64,000 nucleotides of DNA from Epiperipatus broadwayi (taxonomy: Eukaryota > Onychophora > Udeonychophora > Euonychophora > Peripatidae), in the NCBI GenBank assembly GCA_028023455.1, contig JAQFVV010012395.1, positions 7,447,998 to 7,511,997 on the forward strand, written 5' to 3'. The stretch's first letter is position 1. Each line of letters opens with the position of its first letter. The notes under the pieces were generated by a model. That model saw only the letters and a list, made by a program, of their open reading frames with translations, made no database searches and had not been told where the DNA came from. Shown piece after piece: positions 36,031 through 47,030 of the stretch. The translations under genes and the position numbers were made by a program.

Positions 36031-36654
36031 GCTGTGTCCCGGCTTTCGCCTACGGATCAGCAATGATAACTTTTGTTTAGTAAACAGACAAGGTATTGAA
36101 TATAATAGTTTAATATACAATAAATAGGTTAATATACATAAATAGATAACATATATATATATATAATATGGAGAACTAACTATTACAGTTGGGGATCTTA
36201 CTATTCTAATGCTCCCCGCATACCCAAGTTAAAAGTTTATAAATAAGTTCACTCTACCTGCAACAGGTATAAATTAATTAATCACGAAGAGCCCAGTTGG
36301 GTGTTATAAAATAATAAAAGATCAGTACGATCTGTTCACAATCCTAGTCGGCTGGATTACCTACAGGTGCCGAATACTTGGGATATTATCTCCTTGAACA
36401 TGCATTCACCAGCACTGTAGCAGGAAAAAGACTTCGAGAATCTTTTGACTTTTGTTTTTATACCTGTCGCATGTCGATCTCGTTTGATTTCTTTATATTT
36501 CTGGAGTAATTGGTGACCCGTATCTGTCAGACGTTAGATCCGGGTTCTACTGATTTATTACATGCTATATACACTAGTTACGAAATTAGCTTGACAATCT
36601 ACAATCATTGTCAATTGTTATTATTCTATATTGTTATTATTCTATATATATAAC
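36031..36654 (-). repeat. 5' LTR of the Ty3/gypsy element
   Basis: About 624 bp, ending GTTATATATA at its outer (high-coordinate) boundary next to the TACTT duplication. The TATA box (TATAAAAAC, minus strand) is at about 36455-36462 and would drive transcription of the element. Confidence 0.93.
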
Positions 36655-36746
36655 TACTTAGCAAATTAAATTTAATAAAAACATGCTCACACTCCTAAAA
36701 TTATTCTTTATTAAACAGAACATTGTTTTGTAATACTATATATATT

Positions 36747-37164
36747 CCCAGTGCATAACGCTATACTGAAATAAATATAGGTGTATACAAATATTAAATC
36801 ATCTCACATGGTTAAGAAATTCAGTACCGCCCTCTGTGAACTAATATATAAATACATTAGAGTTAGTATTTCAAAATAGCCAGCTCAAAACAATACCGAT
36901 CTTACTGTTAAAATTTCAAGTTCTTTGTTTGAATTAGTCTGTATTTCAATATTCAAGATCTAATAGTATACAGTTCAAAGTGGTATCATTTTAAGCTGGC
37001 TATTTTGAAATGCGAATTCTAATGTATTTATATATTAGTTCACAGAGGGCGGTACTGAATTTTTTAACCACTCCGTTTAAGGAGGTCACAATACGTCACA
37101 TTACATTACATATGCGGTGATTTAATATTTATATATTTATTTCAGTATAGCGTTATGCACTGGG
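36747..37164. mobile_element. hAT-like MITE (foldback, 418 bp)
   Basis: Terminal inverted repeats are near perfect over more than 30 bases: CCCAGTGCATAACGCTATAC... and its reverse complement ...GTATAGCGTTATGCACTGGG. The inversion extends inward: AATTCAGTACCGCCCTCTGTG against CACAGAGGGCGGTACTGAATT, and TTTCAAAATAGCCAGCT against AGCTGGCTATTTTGAAA. CAGTG-type ends recall hAT elements. The flanks (TATATATT / ATTATATT) could be a diverged 8-bp duplication. No transposase. Confidence 0.85.
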
Positions 37165-37289
37165 ATTATATTCTATACATTTGTGTTAGGTGGTTTAAAG
37201 ATTAAAAATTACTAATGTTTAGTTTGTCTTTATATAATAATAGTAAAACATGTTTTTTTTGTAGCAAAAGTTAAGATCGTTGCTATTAA

Positions 37290-37470
37290 AAAAATGTCAA
37301 GTTCTTTGTTTGAATTAGTCCGTATTTCAATATTTAAGATCTAATAGCTGTACAGTTCAAAGTGTTATCATTTTGAACTGGCTATGCTGAAATACGAACT
37401 CTAATGTATTAGTTCACGTATTTATTTATTAGTTCACAGAGGGCGGTACTGGATTTCTTGATTATGTGGG
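37290..37470. repeat. Second, partial copy of the hAT-like MITE
   Basis: TCAAGTTCTTTGTTTGAATTAGTCCGTATTTC through CACAGAGGGCGGTACTGGATTTCTT repeats the right half of the preceding MITE in the same orientation, about 370 bases further on. The outer TIR is missing. Confidence 0.85.
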
Positions 37471-37480
37471 GTGATTTAAT

Positions 37481-38565
37481 GGTCCTGACAGAGATATTTT
37501 AAATGCTTTCTCTAGCTAAGCATTTATCACAAAGCTTGTTGAGGAATTGACAATCCTCATTGTTTATAACTTATAAGCTTAAGAGATTAGGGTCATGTGA
37601 TCTATGACTCTTATTTTGACTATTTATAGTCTTATGCGATGTTATATTGCTAAGATTACTAATATATGGTATGGCTGAAGATCGCTCAGCCCCATATAGC
37701 TATTTGAGTTGGATAGCTGGGTTTGAAGACATATAGGTGTAATGTCTTCACCCCTAAATTTTTCAGAGGGTAGAAAAACACTTACAATCCGATCGATAAC
37801 ATGAATAAGTACAAAGAATTATAGTTAAAAATATATGAAACTCGGCTGCAACAACTCTTAACCCTTGTGCCGCAAATAGCTCTTAATAGCTTTACTATCC
37901 AATTTCTTCTAGTAACAAAAGTGTAACAAGTGCACGATGTTTATATCCCTCCGAGTTCTTTTGTCCAGTCTTATCTACTACATTCCGAAAACTTAATCCG
38001 TGTTTTCCAACTCCGTTTTGATTGTTCTTAACTTTAATTAGTTATTTTTATCTCTGATAAAAATAATCACCACAACTTGTTTTTAATTGTAATTATTTCC
38101 ATTATAATTAGTTATTTTTATTTTCAATTAAAATAAATCCCCACAGATTGTTTTCAATTATAATTATTTTCCATTATAATTATTTTTACTTTCAACTAAA
38201 ATAAGCTAAAACTTCTGGTAAATTGTCTCTAGTAAACTCCTTGTTTATTTCTCAACAAACGAATACAACAATGTGTTTCAGATTTTCCACTCAATAGATA
38301 ACTTTTAGTTAAATGCTAGCTTTGGGTTGATATTTTTAGATCTAGTGACTGAACCTATCCTAGCACCGATCTGAGGAGTGCCAAAACACGAAACCATGGT
38401 CAGAGGTTTGGGGGAGGGTCCTGACAGAGATATTTTAAATGCTTTCTCTAGCTAAGCATTTATCACAAAGCTTGTTGAGGAATTGGCAATTCTCATTGTT
38501 TATAACTTACAAACTTAAGAGAACAGGGTCATGTGATCTATGACTTTTATTTTGACTATTTACAA
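37481..38565 (+). mobile_element. TRIM-like element: 148-bp direct repeats around a 0.8-kb core
   Basis: GGTCCTGACAGAGATATTTTAAATG...ATTTTGACTATTTA occurs at 37481-37628 and again at 38417-38564 with few differences. The second copy is preceded by a purine-rich AGAGGTTTGGGGGAGGG, placed like a polypurine tract. No ORF is present, and no clear primer site or target duplication was seen, so LTR status is inferred from the paired repeats and purine tract. The core includes a 2.5-copy tandem of about 78 bases (38036-38206). Confidence 0.5.
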
Positions 38566-38719
38566 TTTTGGTTAGTTTTATAAGACTCCAAAATCAATCA
38601 AGCTTGAATCAAGTGATAAATAAATCATTTTGAAATAAATTAATGAAAAATAATGTAGAAAAAAAAGATTCTCTCGATTGACAGTTTGTATTTAAGTAAA
38701 TGATTAAACTTGGTTGGAG

Positions 38720-39195
38720 TGCTTTTGGTAGAAATAACTTGATACTAAAAGGAAATATGTCTAAGTGTTTGAAAAGGGAAGTTTTGTTTTACCAGTTTTT
38801 ACTTATGAATCTGAGACGTGGATACTTACTAGAAGAGCAATAAAGAGACTTCAGACCACTCAAAGAAATATGGAGAGATGCATGTTGGGAGTAATAAGAA
38901 GAGATTAAAAACGCCGCCATATATGAGTAAGAGAACAAACAGGCAAAAAAATTAAAAGTCTGAAGTGGAGTTGGGCTGCACTTATTGCTATAAGAGATGA
39001 TAATAGATGGACAATTGAAATCGTAAACCGGATTCTAAGAGATTGTAAAAGACCCAGAAAGAGACCACAGGTGAGATAGATGGATGAAATAAGAAAGGGT
39101 GCAGGGATGATGTGGAGAAGAGAAGCTAAAGATCAGAGAAGATAGATTGAACTTCGAGAAACCTTCATCCTGCAGTAGATTGATAATGATTGATG
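38720..39195 (+). pseudogene. RTE-like LINE 3' fragment
   Basis: Translation gives FTYESETWILTRRAIKRLQ, TTQRNMERCMLGV, KSLKWSWAALIA, RDDNRWTIEIV, a KRPRKRPQVR block and GMMWRREAKDQRR, in the order of the C-terminal region of RTE-type ORF2 proteins ('YGSETWTLT...QRAMERAMLGV...KLKWQWAGHI...DNRW...GRPQARW'). The fragment ends with a short TGATGATGATGATTG tail (39185-39206), typical of RTE 3' ends. It is 5' truncated and has stops. Confidence 0.85.
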
Positions 39196-39224
39196 ATGAT
39201 GATTGTAAAATTTATAAAACTTAC

Positions 39225-40405
39225 ATATATTAAATTATATATATATTGTTTATACTAAAAATGTAATTATAAAGGACTTGAACTCGAACTTTCAAGCTCC
39301 CTACATCTATCATCTATCTTATAAAACTGATACATGTGACCACATACACGTGAAAAAGAAATATGATCTTCAATATATATATTTTATGGTGAGCCAGCAC
39401 TCATCAGTTGGTCCAGATCATCATTTCCCACACACATATACAATCAGTGCTCAGTTTATATTAAGATACTAAATCTTTAAACTTTAATGGACAAGCTTCA
39501 ATCTTCTTCACTCTTGAACTCTTCAACCATCCATTTCATTAAAAATCTGAGAATGGAATTCTCAAAACCCTTGTTGATGCCAATATTCTTGTCATACCCA
39601 TGTTGACCTTAAGTCAATTTGACCCCTCACACATAAGACCTTTATTTATCCATTTAATTATATAAAAGAGAGACGGACGGAATACAGGCTGAATACGTAA
39701 TTTTTAAATACATGTATATTGTCTGTATTAAACTTAATGTAATTATAAGGGACTTTAACTTTCCAGCTTCCTAAATCTATCCAACTGATCAGTGCTGGTT
39801 CAGCACCAAATACGTTTATTGGAGATTTTTTTATCTTTTTTACATGTCTGTGGTCAGTGTAAGATAGATTGAATAGATGTAGGAAATGTGAAAGTTCGAG
39901 TTCAAGTCGTTATAATTATTGTTTAGTATAAACAATATACATATATTTCAATAAAACATATTTAGCATGTATTCTGCCCATCCCTCTTCTGTATAATTAA
40001 ATAAACTTATTAAAGTCATATGTGTGAGGGGTCAGATTGACTTAAGATCAATGGGTTTGACAATAAATAATATTGGCACCAACAAGCGCTTTGAGCTTTC
40101 CATCCTAAGATTTTAAATGAAATGGATGGCTGAAGATTTGAGAATAGGGAAGATTGAAGCTTGTCAATTAAAGATTAAAGATTTTCTAACTTAATATAAA
40201 CTGATCACTGATTGTATATATGTGTGGGAGATGCAACTGATGAATGTTGGTTCAGCACGAAATATGTATATTATTGGTGATCATTAATCTTTTTTCACAT
40301 CTATGTGGTCATGTGTATCAGTTGTATAAGATAAATTGGATAGATGTATAGAGCTTGAAAGTTTGAGTTCAAGTCTTTTATAAGTAATAGTTATAAACTA
40401 TAAAA
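39225..40405. repeat. Complex foldback with four SINE-like modules
   Basis: Four related modules ending GAAAGTTCGAGTTCAAGTCCTTTATAA (B-box like) lie at about 39265-39340 (minus), 39735-39790 (minus), 39855-39925 (plus) and 40320-40385 (plus). Outer segments pair as well: CAGTTTATATTAAG...CAAGCTTCAATCTTC against GAAGATTGAAGCTTG...CTTAATATAAACTG, and GACCCCTCACACAT against ATGTGTGAGGGGTC. The result is a nested inverted repeat of about 1.2 kb. It looks like two copies of a composite element inserted head to head, or a foldback built from SINE modules. Confidence 0.8.
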
Positions 40406-41955
40406 TATATATTTGTAATTTTGATTAATAATTTAATTAATTTAAATCTATCAAAAACAAAACGATAATTAGTTAAAGATAATTAAAATCTTTAATTAAA
40501 GTTAAATTCATTCGAAATGTTACAAGATTAGTGGTAAATCACTGAAAAAGGAAAAATAAGATTAAAACAAAATAGAAACAAACTGAAACTTATGAAAAAG
40601 GTTGTCCTTCAGGAAAAAACCTATATAAGAAGAAAGAAGAAGAGAGTAACGTCTGTGGAGAGCCAAAGTACATGTCGCTTGGTAATATTTCATTTCTAAT
40701 TTCGTCAGTATTATTTACTCTTAAGAAAACTGGTATTATTGTATTTTTAGTACTGACTCAAACACGACAAGAATAGAGAGAGACATTCCGTGTAGTAAAA
40801 ATAATGAAAAAGATAATCTAAGTTAAGCGTGTACCAGTTGGAATCTGAATTAATATAGTTCTATCAACTTTGAAAAAACACCTATAAGAAATCAGAAATG
40901 GTGAAGATATGAAAAATGTGCTTATTTGCCTACAGTAGAACTATTTTTCATTATCTATATTTGTCTAACCCGCGTAATTAAGCAATGAACTACCAAAAAC
41001 AAAAAACTTCTAATATGATACCCCCTATTTAGTAAGCTTAGTGAATTATTTAAAGAAGCCATAGTAAAACTTTGAAATGTATATGCATATAGATAAGAAG
41101 TGTTTACAATTTATAAATTTCATACATATATTTTATTTTTGTATTTTTGAGTATCCGCATTGTTTAAATTTGTTATTGAAGAATATTCTTTTTGTAGTCT
41201 AAATCTGTACATATTTTATATAAATGTGTATGTGTATTTATTTTTGACATTTGTATTTAATCTTTAATATTATTTATTGGTTTGTTATTTATTCGTAAAG
41301 AATAGTCTATAAATATATAAATCGAGTTTATCTGAAATAATGCTGTGTTACTTAGTTATTCATGCTCTTTTCTCAATGTCATAACAGTCCTCTATTGATC
41401 CTAATAATTTATGTTCTGCACAAAAAATAAAACGGGTTGTAGAGTTGTACCCAAGAAAATCACTGTGGTGCATCCAAATGATAGTATGTCCATAAGTGTT
41501 CTTTCTTAGATAAAAGTGATGCCCCAGAATTAGCGTTAGTGGAGTTCAAACTTTGATTAATCAAATAAACATGAGTAAACATTGTGATATCATCTGATAG
41601 ATGATTTGAGATATTATAATCATGAAATATGATCTCGATACCATATATATGTATTTATATAAGAATGTAAATTTTGATCATCATCATCAATATTCATTCT
41701 GTTTAAATTTTATTAATTGGAATTGAAATTTCAATTAATCTTTTAAAGTAATTTGGTAGGTACCAGAGGTGTATATCTGCATGTTAAATTATGTGTACGT
41801 ATATGAGTCATCAATAGCGTCACCATGACCATCACCATAGCATTAATTATGTTATTGTACAAGTCAAAATCTAAGCTTATATAAAACACAACCCAAAGAT
41901 AGAATGGTATTCTAATATTTTCACTACTTTTGATGCTATATAACTCACTGGGAGG
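40406..41955. other. Gene-free AT-rich DNA
   Basis: No exon or repeat structure was identified beyond short simple repeats such as ATCATCATC near 41680. Confidence 0.35.
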
Positions 41956-42040
41956 TAGCTACTTCCACTTTGTAATTACATATTGTCTATATTGAACCTA
42001 GAGAGATTCGAACTTAAGATCTGAGTTTGCTGAATATATA
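41956..42040 (-). repeat. SINE-like fragment with B-box
   Basis: The minus strand reads TTCAGCAAACTCAGATCTTAAGTTCGAATCTCTC, containing an AGTTCGAATC B-box motif of a tRNA-derived sequence. No A-tail or duplication was found; the (TA)n tract at 42036-42051 follows. Confidence 0.4.
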
Positions 42041-42049
42041 TATATATAT

Positions 42050-42840
42050 ATAACAAAGGGAATAAATCACTCTTCCTCCAGACTATGAATTAAAAGCATG
42101 TTGAATGAAGGATCAATAATAGAATAAATCAACCTATTCTTTGGAGTTCTCATATTTATAAACGTATCTTTGTCAACATTTTTTGTAATTTAGACAAATT
42201 AATTAATCAGTGAGAGTTATTAAACTCATAATCATTTAAGCAAGGCTGGAGATAGAATCTCATTTTAACACATTGATTGTAATAATTAAATAAGATTTAA
42301 TATGTAAACTTTAAGTTAAATCTAACTCAAAGTATATGTAAAGAAAGGGAATAAATCACCTTTTCTTCATGCTTCAAATTAAAAACACTCTAAATGTTGA
42401 ACAAAAATCAAGAATAAAATGAATCCACCTATTTTAGAGGCCGCAGATATTTATAAGCAGACTGTTGTCAACTTTGTTGATAATTCAGACGGAAAATAAT
42501 TTATCAGTCAGATGGAATATGATACTTAAGAATTATTAAATTCACAATCATAACTCTTGTTTAATTATTAAAATCAAGACGTTAAAAGTGATATTTTATA
42601 TCCAGCCTTGTATAATTGTTTATGAATTTAATAACTCTTAAGCATACTATATTACATCTGATTGATAAATTAATTTCAGTCTGAATTGCCAACAACGTTG
42701 ACAAAGTTATGCTTACAAACGCCAGAGCTTCAAAAAATAGATGGATTCGTTCTATTCTTGATCATTTGTTTAACATTTAAAGTGATTTTAATTCATAGCC
42801 TGGAGATAGGGGATTTACTTCCTTTGTTTAAGTATACATC
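42050..42840. repeat. Triplicated foldback unit (two direct, one inverted)
   Basis: A unit beginning AAAGGGAATAAATCAC and running through a CTATTCTTTGGAG... and a GTCAAC-TTTGTT-like segment appears at 42054-42240 and 42343-42560 in the same direction, then inverted at about 42620-42833 (ending GGATTTACTTCCTTTG). The last two copies form a 0.49-kb hairpin. There is no ORF. Confidence 0.78.
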
Positions 42841-44104
42841 GAGCTATGTCTAATATATGTGGAGGAATATTATTTTCAAATTTCATTAATTCACCGCAAA
42901 TTGCATTATATCATAGAGTTTTTACAATTTTTGGGGTCAAGATTTAAAATATCAATTGTCCATTAAATCTTACAATGAATTGTTTGTAAATTTATTTCAG
43001 TTTTAAACTCTTTCAATGATGTTGGTTCTTTCAAGTTAATATTAACAAATATTTCTTCAGACATTTCTGAATAAATTAATTCTCTCTATTGCTTTTCTAT
43101 TAAATACTGAAGTCTTAAATTTATAAATTAAATATTTATCAACTTATTTCATATCAATGTTAATAAATCGATCAACTTTTTTTATTTTATAACTATCAAT
43201 TTTTATTTTCACTTTTATTGAAAGAAATAGAATATTTAGCAGTTATTTTTAATTTTATTTTTTTTATTATCGATAGCTCTCATGGCATTTCTTAGAGTTC
43301 TGAAGTATTATTTGTAAAATAAACATCCACTTCGCTTTCATTAATTTTCAATTTTAATTCTCAGAATACTTCTAAATCAAACTGCTCTAAATAGTTTTGG
43401 GGCATTGAATTGTACTATCTTGCAATATTTCAAAGTCAATCCATATCATGGCGTTTAAGTATACAGATGGATTTTTGATATTATTCAAAGTTCCACAGTA
43501 TTTCGATCTACATCTTGATATTCCAAACACATTTATTACTGTGAAAAAACTTGTAGAATCAAAAGCCTTTTTATAATTTACAAATCCAAAGCATAATGAC
43601 AATTCATCCTAACTGGTTCTTCCTGCATCGTAACTAGCTCTTTCTGTAACTTTTTTTAATACTTGGATGCGATCTACTGTGCAAAATTGTTTTTAGTTTC
43701 AGTTAATTATATAATATTTTTAGTAATGATCTTGTATAGAATGATAGAAAACCGGTCTCTAATTTCTAATACAGTCTTATGTTTCATTTTTTTAAAATAT
43801 TAATATTATAATTGCCTTTTTCCAATCATAAAGTATATTTTATTTAGACTTTCAGTAAATAATCCTTTTCCTATTTCTTTATTTGTTTTCCTTAAAATAT
43901 CTACTTTCTGGAGTTTTTCTATTTTTCAAAGGTATAATTTTATACTTCAGTCTCTTCTTTTTAGGTAGATGCTATTCAAAATATGTTTTGTGATAACTAT
44001 TTTGTTTTTGGTTTTTTAAAAACATACTTTTTTTTCAGAATTTTTTACCACATTTCATGATGTTATTCTGCTTTGCTTTTTGATATTAGTAGCATATTTT
44101 ATTT

Positions 44105-44270
44105 CTCACAGAGGCGAAAACCTCCATACAGTAACGCCACTCAGTGTAAGCCAGAATAATCAATAGATGCTCTGAATGTCGTTACTGCATGAAGAGTTTA
44201 GCCTCTATGTAAACAGCTTGTGTAAGCATAAAGAATGGTGATCATGTGATGTTTAGTGGTTTAATATTTT
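44105..44270. repeat. Small hairpin repeat related to the 27.5-kb composite repeat
   Basis: AGAGGCGAAAACCTCCATACAGTAACG (44108-44134) pairs with GTCGTTACTGCATGAAGAGTTTAGCCTCT (44178-44206), and the block ends GTGATCATGTGATGTTTAGTGGTTTAA. Both ends are shared with 27490-27766, but here the ribozyme-like middle is replaced by the hairpin arm. Confidence 0.7.
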
Positions 44271-44404
44271 ATTTCTATTGCTAAAATTATTTTTTGTTCG
44301 ATACCAAAATAATGTTTTAAAATATATTTTATATTTCATAATTATATTTTTATGCTATTTATTAATCTTTTCTTTCTATTTTTATAGGAATTTCTTTTTA
44401 ATGA

Positions 44405-44485
44405 GTCACTGCCCTGCTGATTTAGTGAAATGGTAGAGTGGCAGGCAGACTCTGGAGTTCAAAGTTCACTCCGCGGTCACTTCCT
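44405..44485 (+). repeat. tRNA-derived SINE-like head
   Basis: GATTTAGTGAAATGGTAGAGTGGCAGGC resembles a tRNA D-arm and A box, and CTGGAGTTCAAAGTTC (44453-44468) a B box at roughly tRNA spacing. No poly(A) tail or flanking duplication was recognised, so this could be a SINE head or an old tRNA pseudogene. Confidence 0.5.
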
Positions 44486-45056
44486 GAATGATCTGATAAT
44501 CACGTGTCAGATTTGAATGGTGATATGATGAATGATAGGATTATGTTAGACTTAAATATTGTGATAATTACTTGTTAGATTTGAATGTGCTCAAATTTTT
44601 ATAAATTCCCAAACAATAATCATTTGATTATTATTTAGTATGAGTCACTTTGAAATATTTTTATATTCATTTATTTTTCATATATTTTCTTATTACAATT
44701 GAACATATTTACGGGTGACTTTTTATTTTTTGCGTCTTCTATATGTCTAGTTGTTCTTATTAGAGTATTTCATTCAACTTTGAACCATCTAAATCCGTTA
44801 ATGTTTTAATGTCGAATTTCAAGGCTAACTTAAATTCATTGGAATAAAAGATTGAAGAAAGTTTTTATCTACCAAGTTTTGTATTTTGCATCTTTTTAAT
44901 AAAATAATTACTTGTTACATTAAATCTATTATTTAAATGTATTCTGATTTACTTTTATTTGAACTTTTGTAAATTTGCTTTCATTTTGAATTTTTGTCAA
45001 AACAAAAAATAACAATAACAACAACAAACAAACAATAAAAGAAATATATATATATA

Positions 45057-45332
45057 TTGCTTATAACAATTGTTTCATATACACTTCAATGCAAACAAAT
45101 TTTCTTAAAAACTTCTTTATTTTCCTTACAGTTTCGACTGTCCAGCAGTCTTCATCAAAGCTCTATGCTTGCTTTAAGCATAGAGCTCTGATGAAGACTT
45201 CTGGACAGTCGAAACTGTAAAGAAAATAAAGAAGTTTTTAAGAAAAGACAGTCGAAACTGTAAAGAAAATAAAGAAGTTTTTAAGAAAATTTGTTTGCAT
45301 TGAAGTGTATATGAAAGAACCGTTATAAGCAA
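45057..45332. mobile_element. Near-perfect palindromic element between (TA)n tracts
   Basis: It runs from TTGCTTATAACAATTG to its inverted counterpart CGTTATAAGCAA, with a centre AGCTCTATGCTT/AAGCATAGAGCT near 45172. Each arm contains CTGATGAAGACT...AGTCGAAACTGT (left arm inverted, first position changed). The right arm carries a perfect 43-bp tandem duplication (45204-45246 and 45247-45289). High arm identity means it is young. (TA)n flanks both ends. No ORF is real here. Confidence 0.9.
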
Positions 45333-45880
45333 TATATATATATATGAATATATGAAAATATGCAAAGAATGTGAAAGAGAAGAATAAGAGAGTATACTTC
45401 TGAATAAAAGAAGTCCTAATATACAGTTTGTTTTTTAACATAATTCACAAGTCCACATTCTGATCTCATTTTTATATCCTTATCTAAATCTATCTTATTT
45501 AACTTAAGCATTAAATCTCCTATGGTAATTAAATTATTGCTATGTTTGTTTGAATTTATTCTTTAATATATCCTATACATCTTCAGGGGAATGAAAACTA
45601 TATATTATCTTTTTATTTAATCTTATTTTTTTCGAGAATAACAAATATTGGGTTTTGTTTGATATATTAACAATTTTCATACTGTTTGTCTTCCCTATTT
45701 AATTTATAATTAATTCCACACCACCCTGCTTCTAATACTTAAGCCTTTACAGAGAAATTCAAGGATAATATTCAAATTATTTGCTTCTACATTTTTAATA
45801 ACTTCATTAAATCCAAAAATGTTCCATTTAATATTATATAGTTCTTCCAATTCACACAATGTTCGGCAAAGTACAGTTTA

Positions 45881-47029
45881 AATTATCAACTAAAAAAAAA
45901 GGCACCGTCAAACCATAACCTAGATTCATAATCTAATTATTTTTTATTAGCCTCTGTTACCTTAGCTTATGATTTTATAGTCTCCCAAAACTAAATATAA
46001 TTACTTATTATTTTCCATAATTGTGAATATAAAATATGAATGAAAATTCTCATAACATATATCTTGATTTCAAAAAGTTAATTCATTTAATATTTATTAA
46101 CTATTTAATAAGAAAAGCTATGGTACTTCTTGGTCTTAAACTTAGATTTATAAATTTACTTGCTATCTAATTTTTTTTCTTCTTCATGTATTCGGCCAAC
46201 GCTTGACTGCTATCTGATGTCGATTGTAAGCAACCCATCTATATATTTTTATTAGATCATATAGCAATAACATTTACAACGCTAAGAGCACATGAAGTGA
46301 ATTTTTAAAAATTTTTCATACTTTATTTTTTTGATGCTTAAGTTTAAAATCAAAAGCCTTTTAAAAGTTATTAATATGTGGAAAAATCAAATAGTGATTT
46401 CCAGGTGCCATTATTAAATTATTGAACTAACACCTAGTTGCTGAGTCGATTCTTGGAATATTCTCTATTTTGATTTTTTTTTTGAGGCTTAATAGTAGAA
46501 GCAAAAGTCTTTTTTCAATTATTAGTAAACTTTTTTGTAATATATATATATGTTAAAACGAAGATTTGCACGGGGTAAATATATAAAATACATATTTTGC
46601 GGGTTCATCCGGATGAACCCGCAAAATATTATTATATATATATGTAAATGTCAAATGATGACTGAACTGATCTCTAATTGCCATGTCCAAAAATGGTTGA
46701 CTTAATATATGCTTCTTTGGCTGTTGCAGTTCAGGATAGCTTTCCATATAAAACAGTGTACTTCTGTGAGAAATGGACATTTTCTCGTGTAAAAATTATT
46801 GAACATGGCAATAAAATGGCAGTTCAATTATTTATTAATTATACTTGGAAATCGCAAATTTTACATATATTGACATTAGTCATTTATTATATATATATAT
46901 ATATTAAAAATCAGTCATATATCACAAGACCTATATAGCTTGTGTTACCAATATGTAATATATAAAGAGCCTACTACTAGCTCTAAACAAGCTTAATTAT
47001 TTTATTTCTTATGATAAATGCTACAAGAG
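45881..47029. other. AT-rich DNA with one exact 38-bp palindrome
   Basis: No gene. The palindrome at 46592-46629 is listed separately. Two overlapping ORFs (46553-46938) share it and are artefacts. Confidence 0.4.
46592..46629. repeat. Perfect 38-bp palindrome
   Basis: ATATTTTGCGGGTTCATCC is followed immediately by its exact reverse complement, with no spacer. The GCGGGTTCATCC half is GC-rich in a very AT-rich setting. It might be a head-to-head junction of two transposon ends or a cruciform-forming site. Confidence 0.95.
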
Positions 47030-47030
47030 A

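Larger units (their letters stand above)
31383..36659 (-). mobile_element. Ty3/gypsy LTR retrotransposon, full length but broken
   Basis: LTRs (31388-32020 and 36031-36654) flank a gag-pol region read on the minus strand, and TACTT at 31383-31387 and 36655-36659 is a perfect 5-bp target duplication. By eye the LTRs differ at about seventeen sites, nearly all transitions, plus one (CA/TA)n length change, suggesting about 97 percent identity and a fairly recent insertion. Domain order is gag, protease, RT, RNase H, integrase, diagnostic of Ty3/gypsy. No env-like ORF is present. Two frameshifts, two in-frame stops and a mutated integrase catalytic residue disable it. Confidence 0.97.
43190..45880 (-). 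mobile_element. Decayed RTE-like LINE 2
   Basis: The endonuclease part on the minus strand near 45850-45640 is weak but includes a CKGLSIRSRVVWN block. The RT part is clear: TVDRIQVLKKVTERASYDAG (about 43690-43625), then LCFGFVNYKKAFDS (43602-43550, RT motif A), FGISRCRSKYCGTLNNI, and a CPKTI...KYSEN block like 'SPKLFTA..LE.IFR.L.W'. Together these match the RTE order 'TVDHIQVVNQLIEK...CFVDYEKAFDS...SPKLF'. The interval also hosts a later insertion (44.1-44.5 kb) and a palindrome (45.06-45.33 kb). It is heavily decayed. Confidence 0.72.

Noticed and set aside
45185-45220. Canonical hammerhead ribozyme in the 45-kb palindrome
   Set aside because: An extra base follows CTGATGA and the sequences that should form stem I do not pair, so it is reported only as a hammerhead-like hairpin motif.
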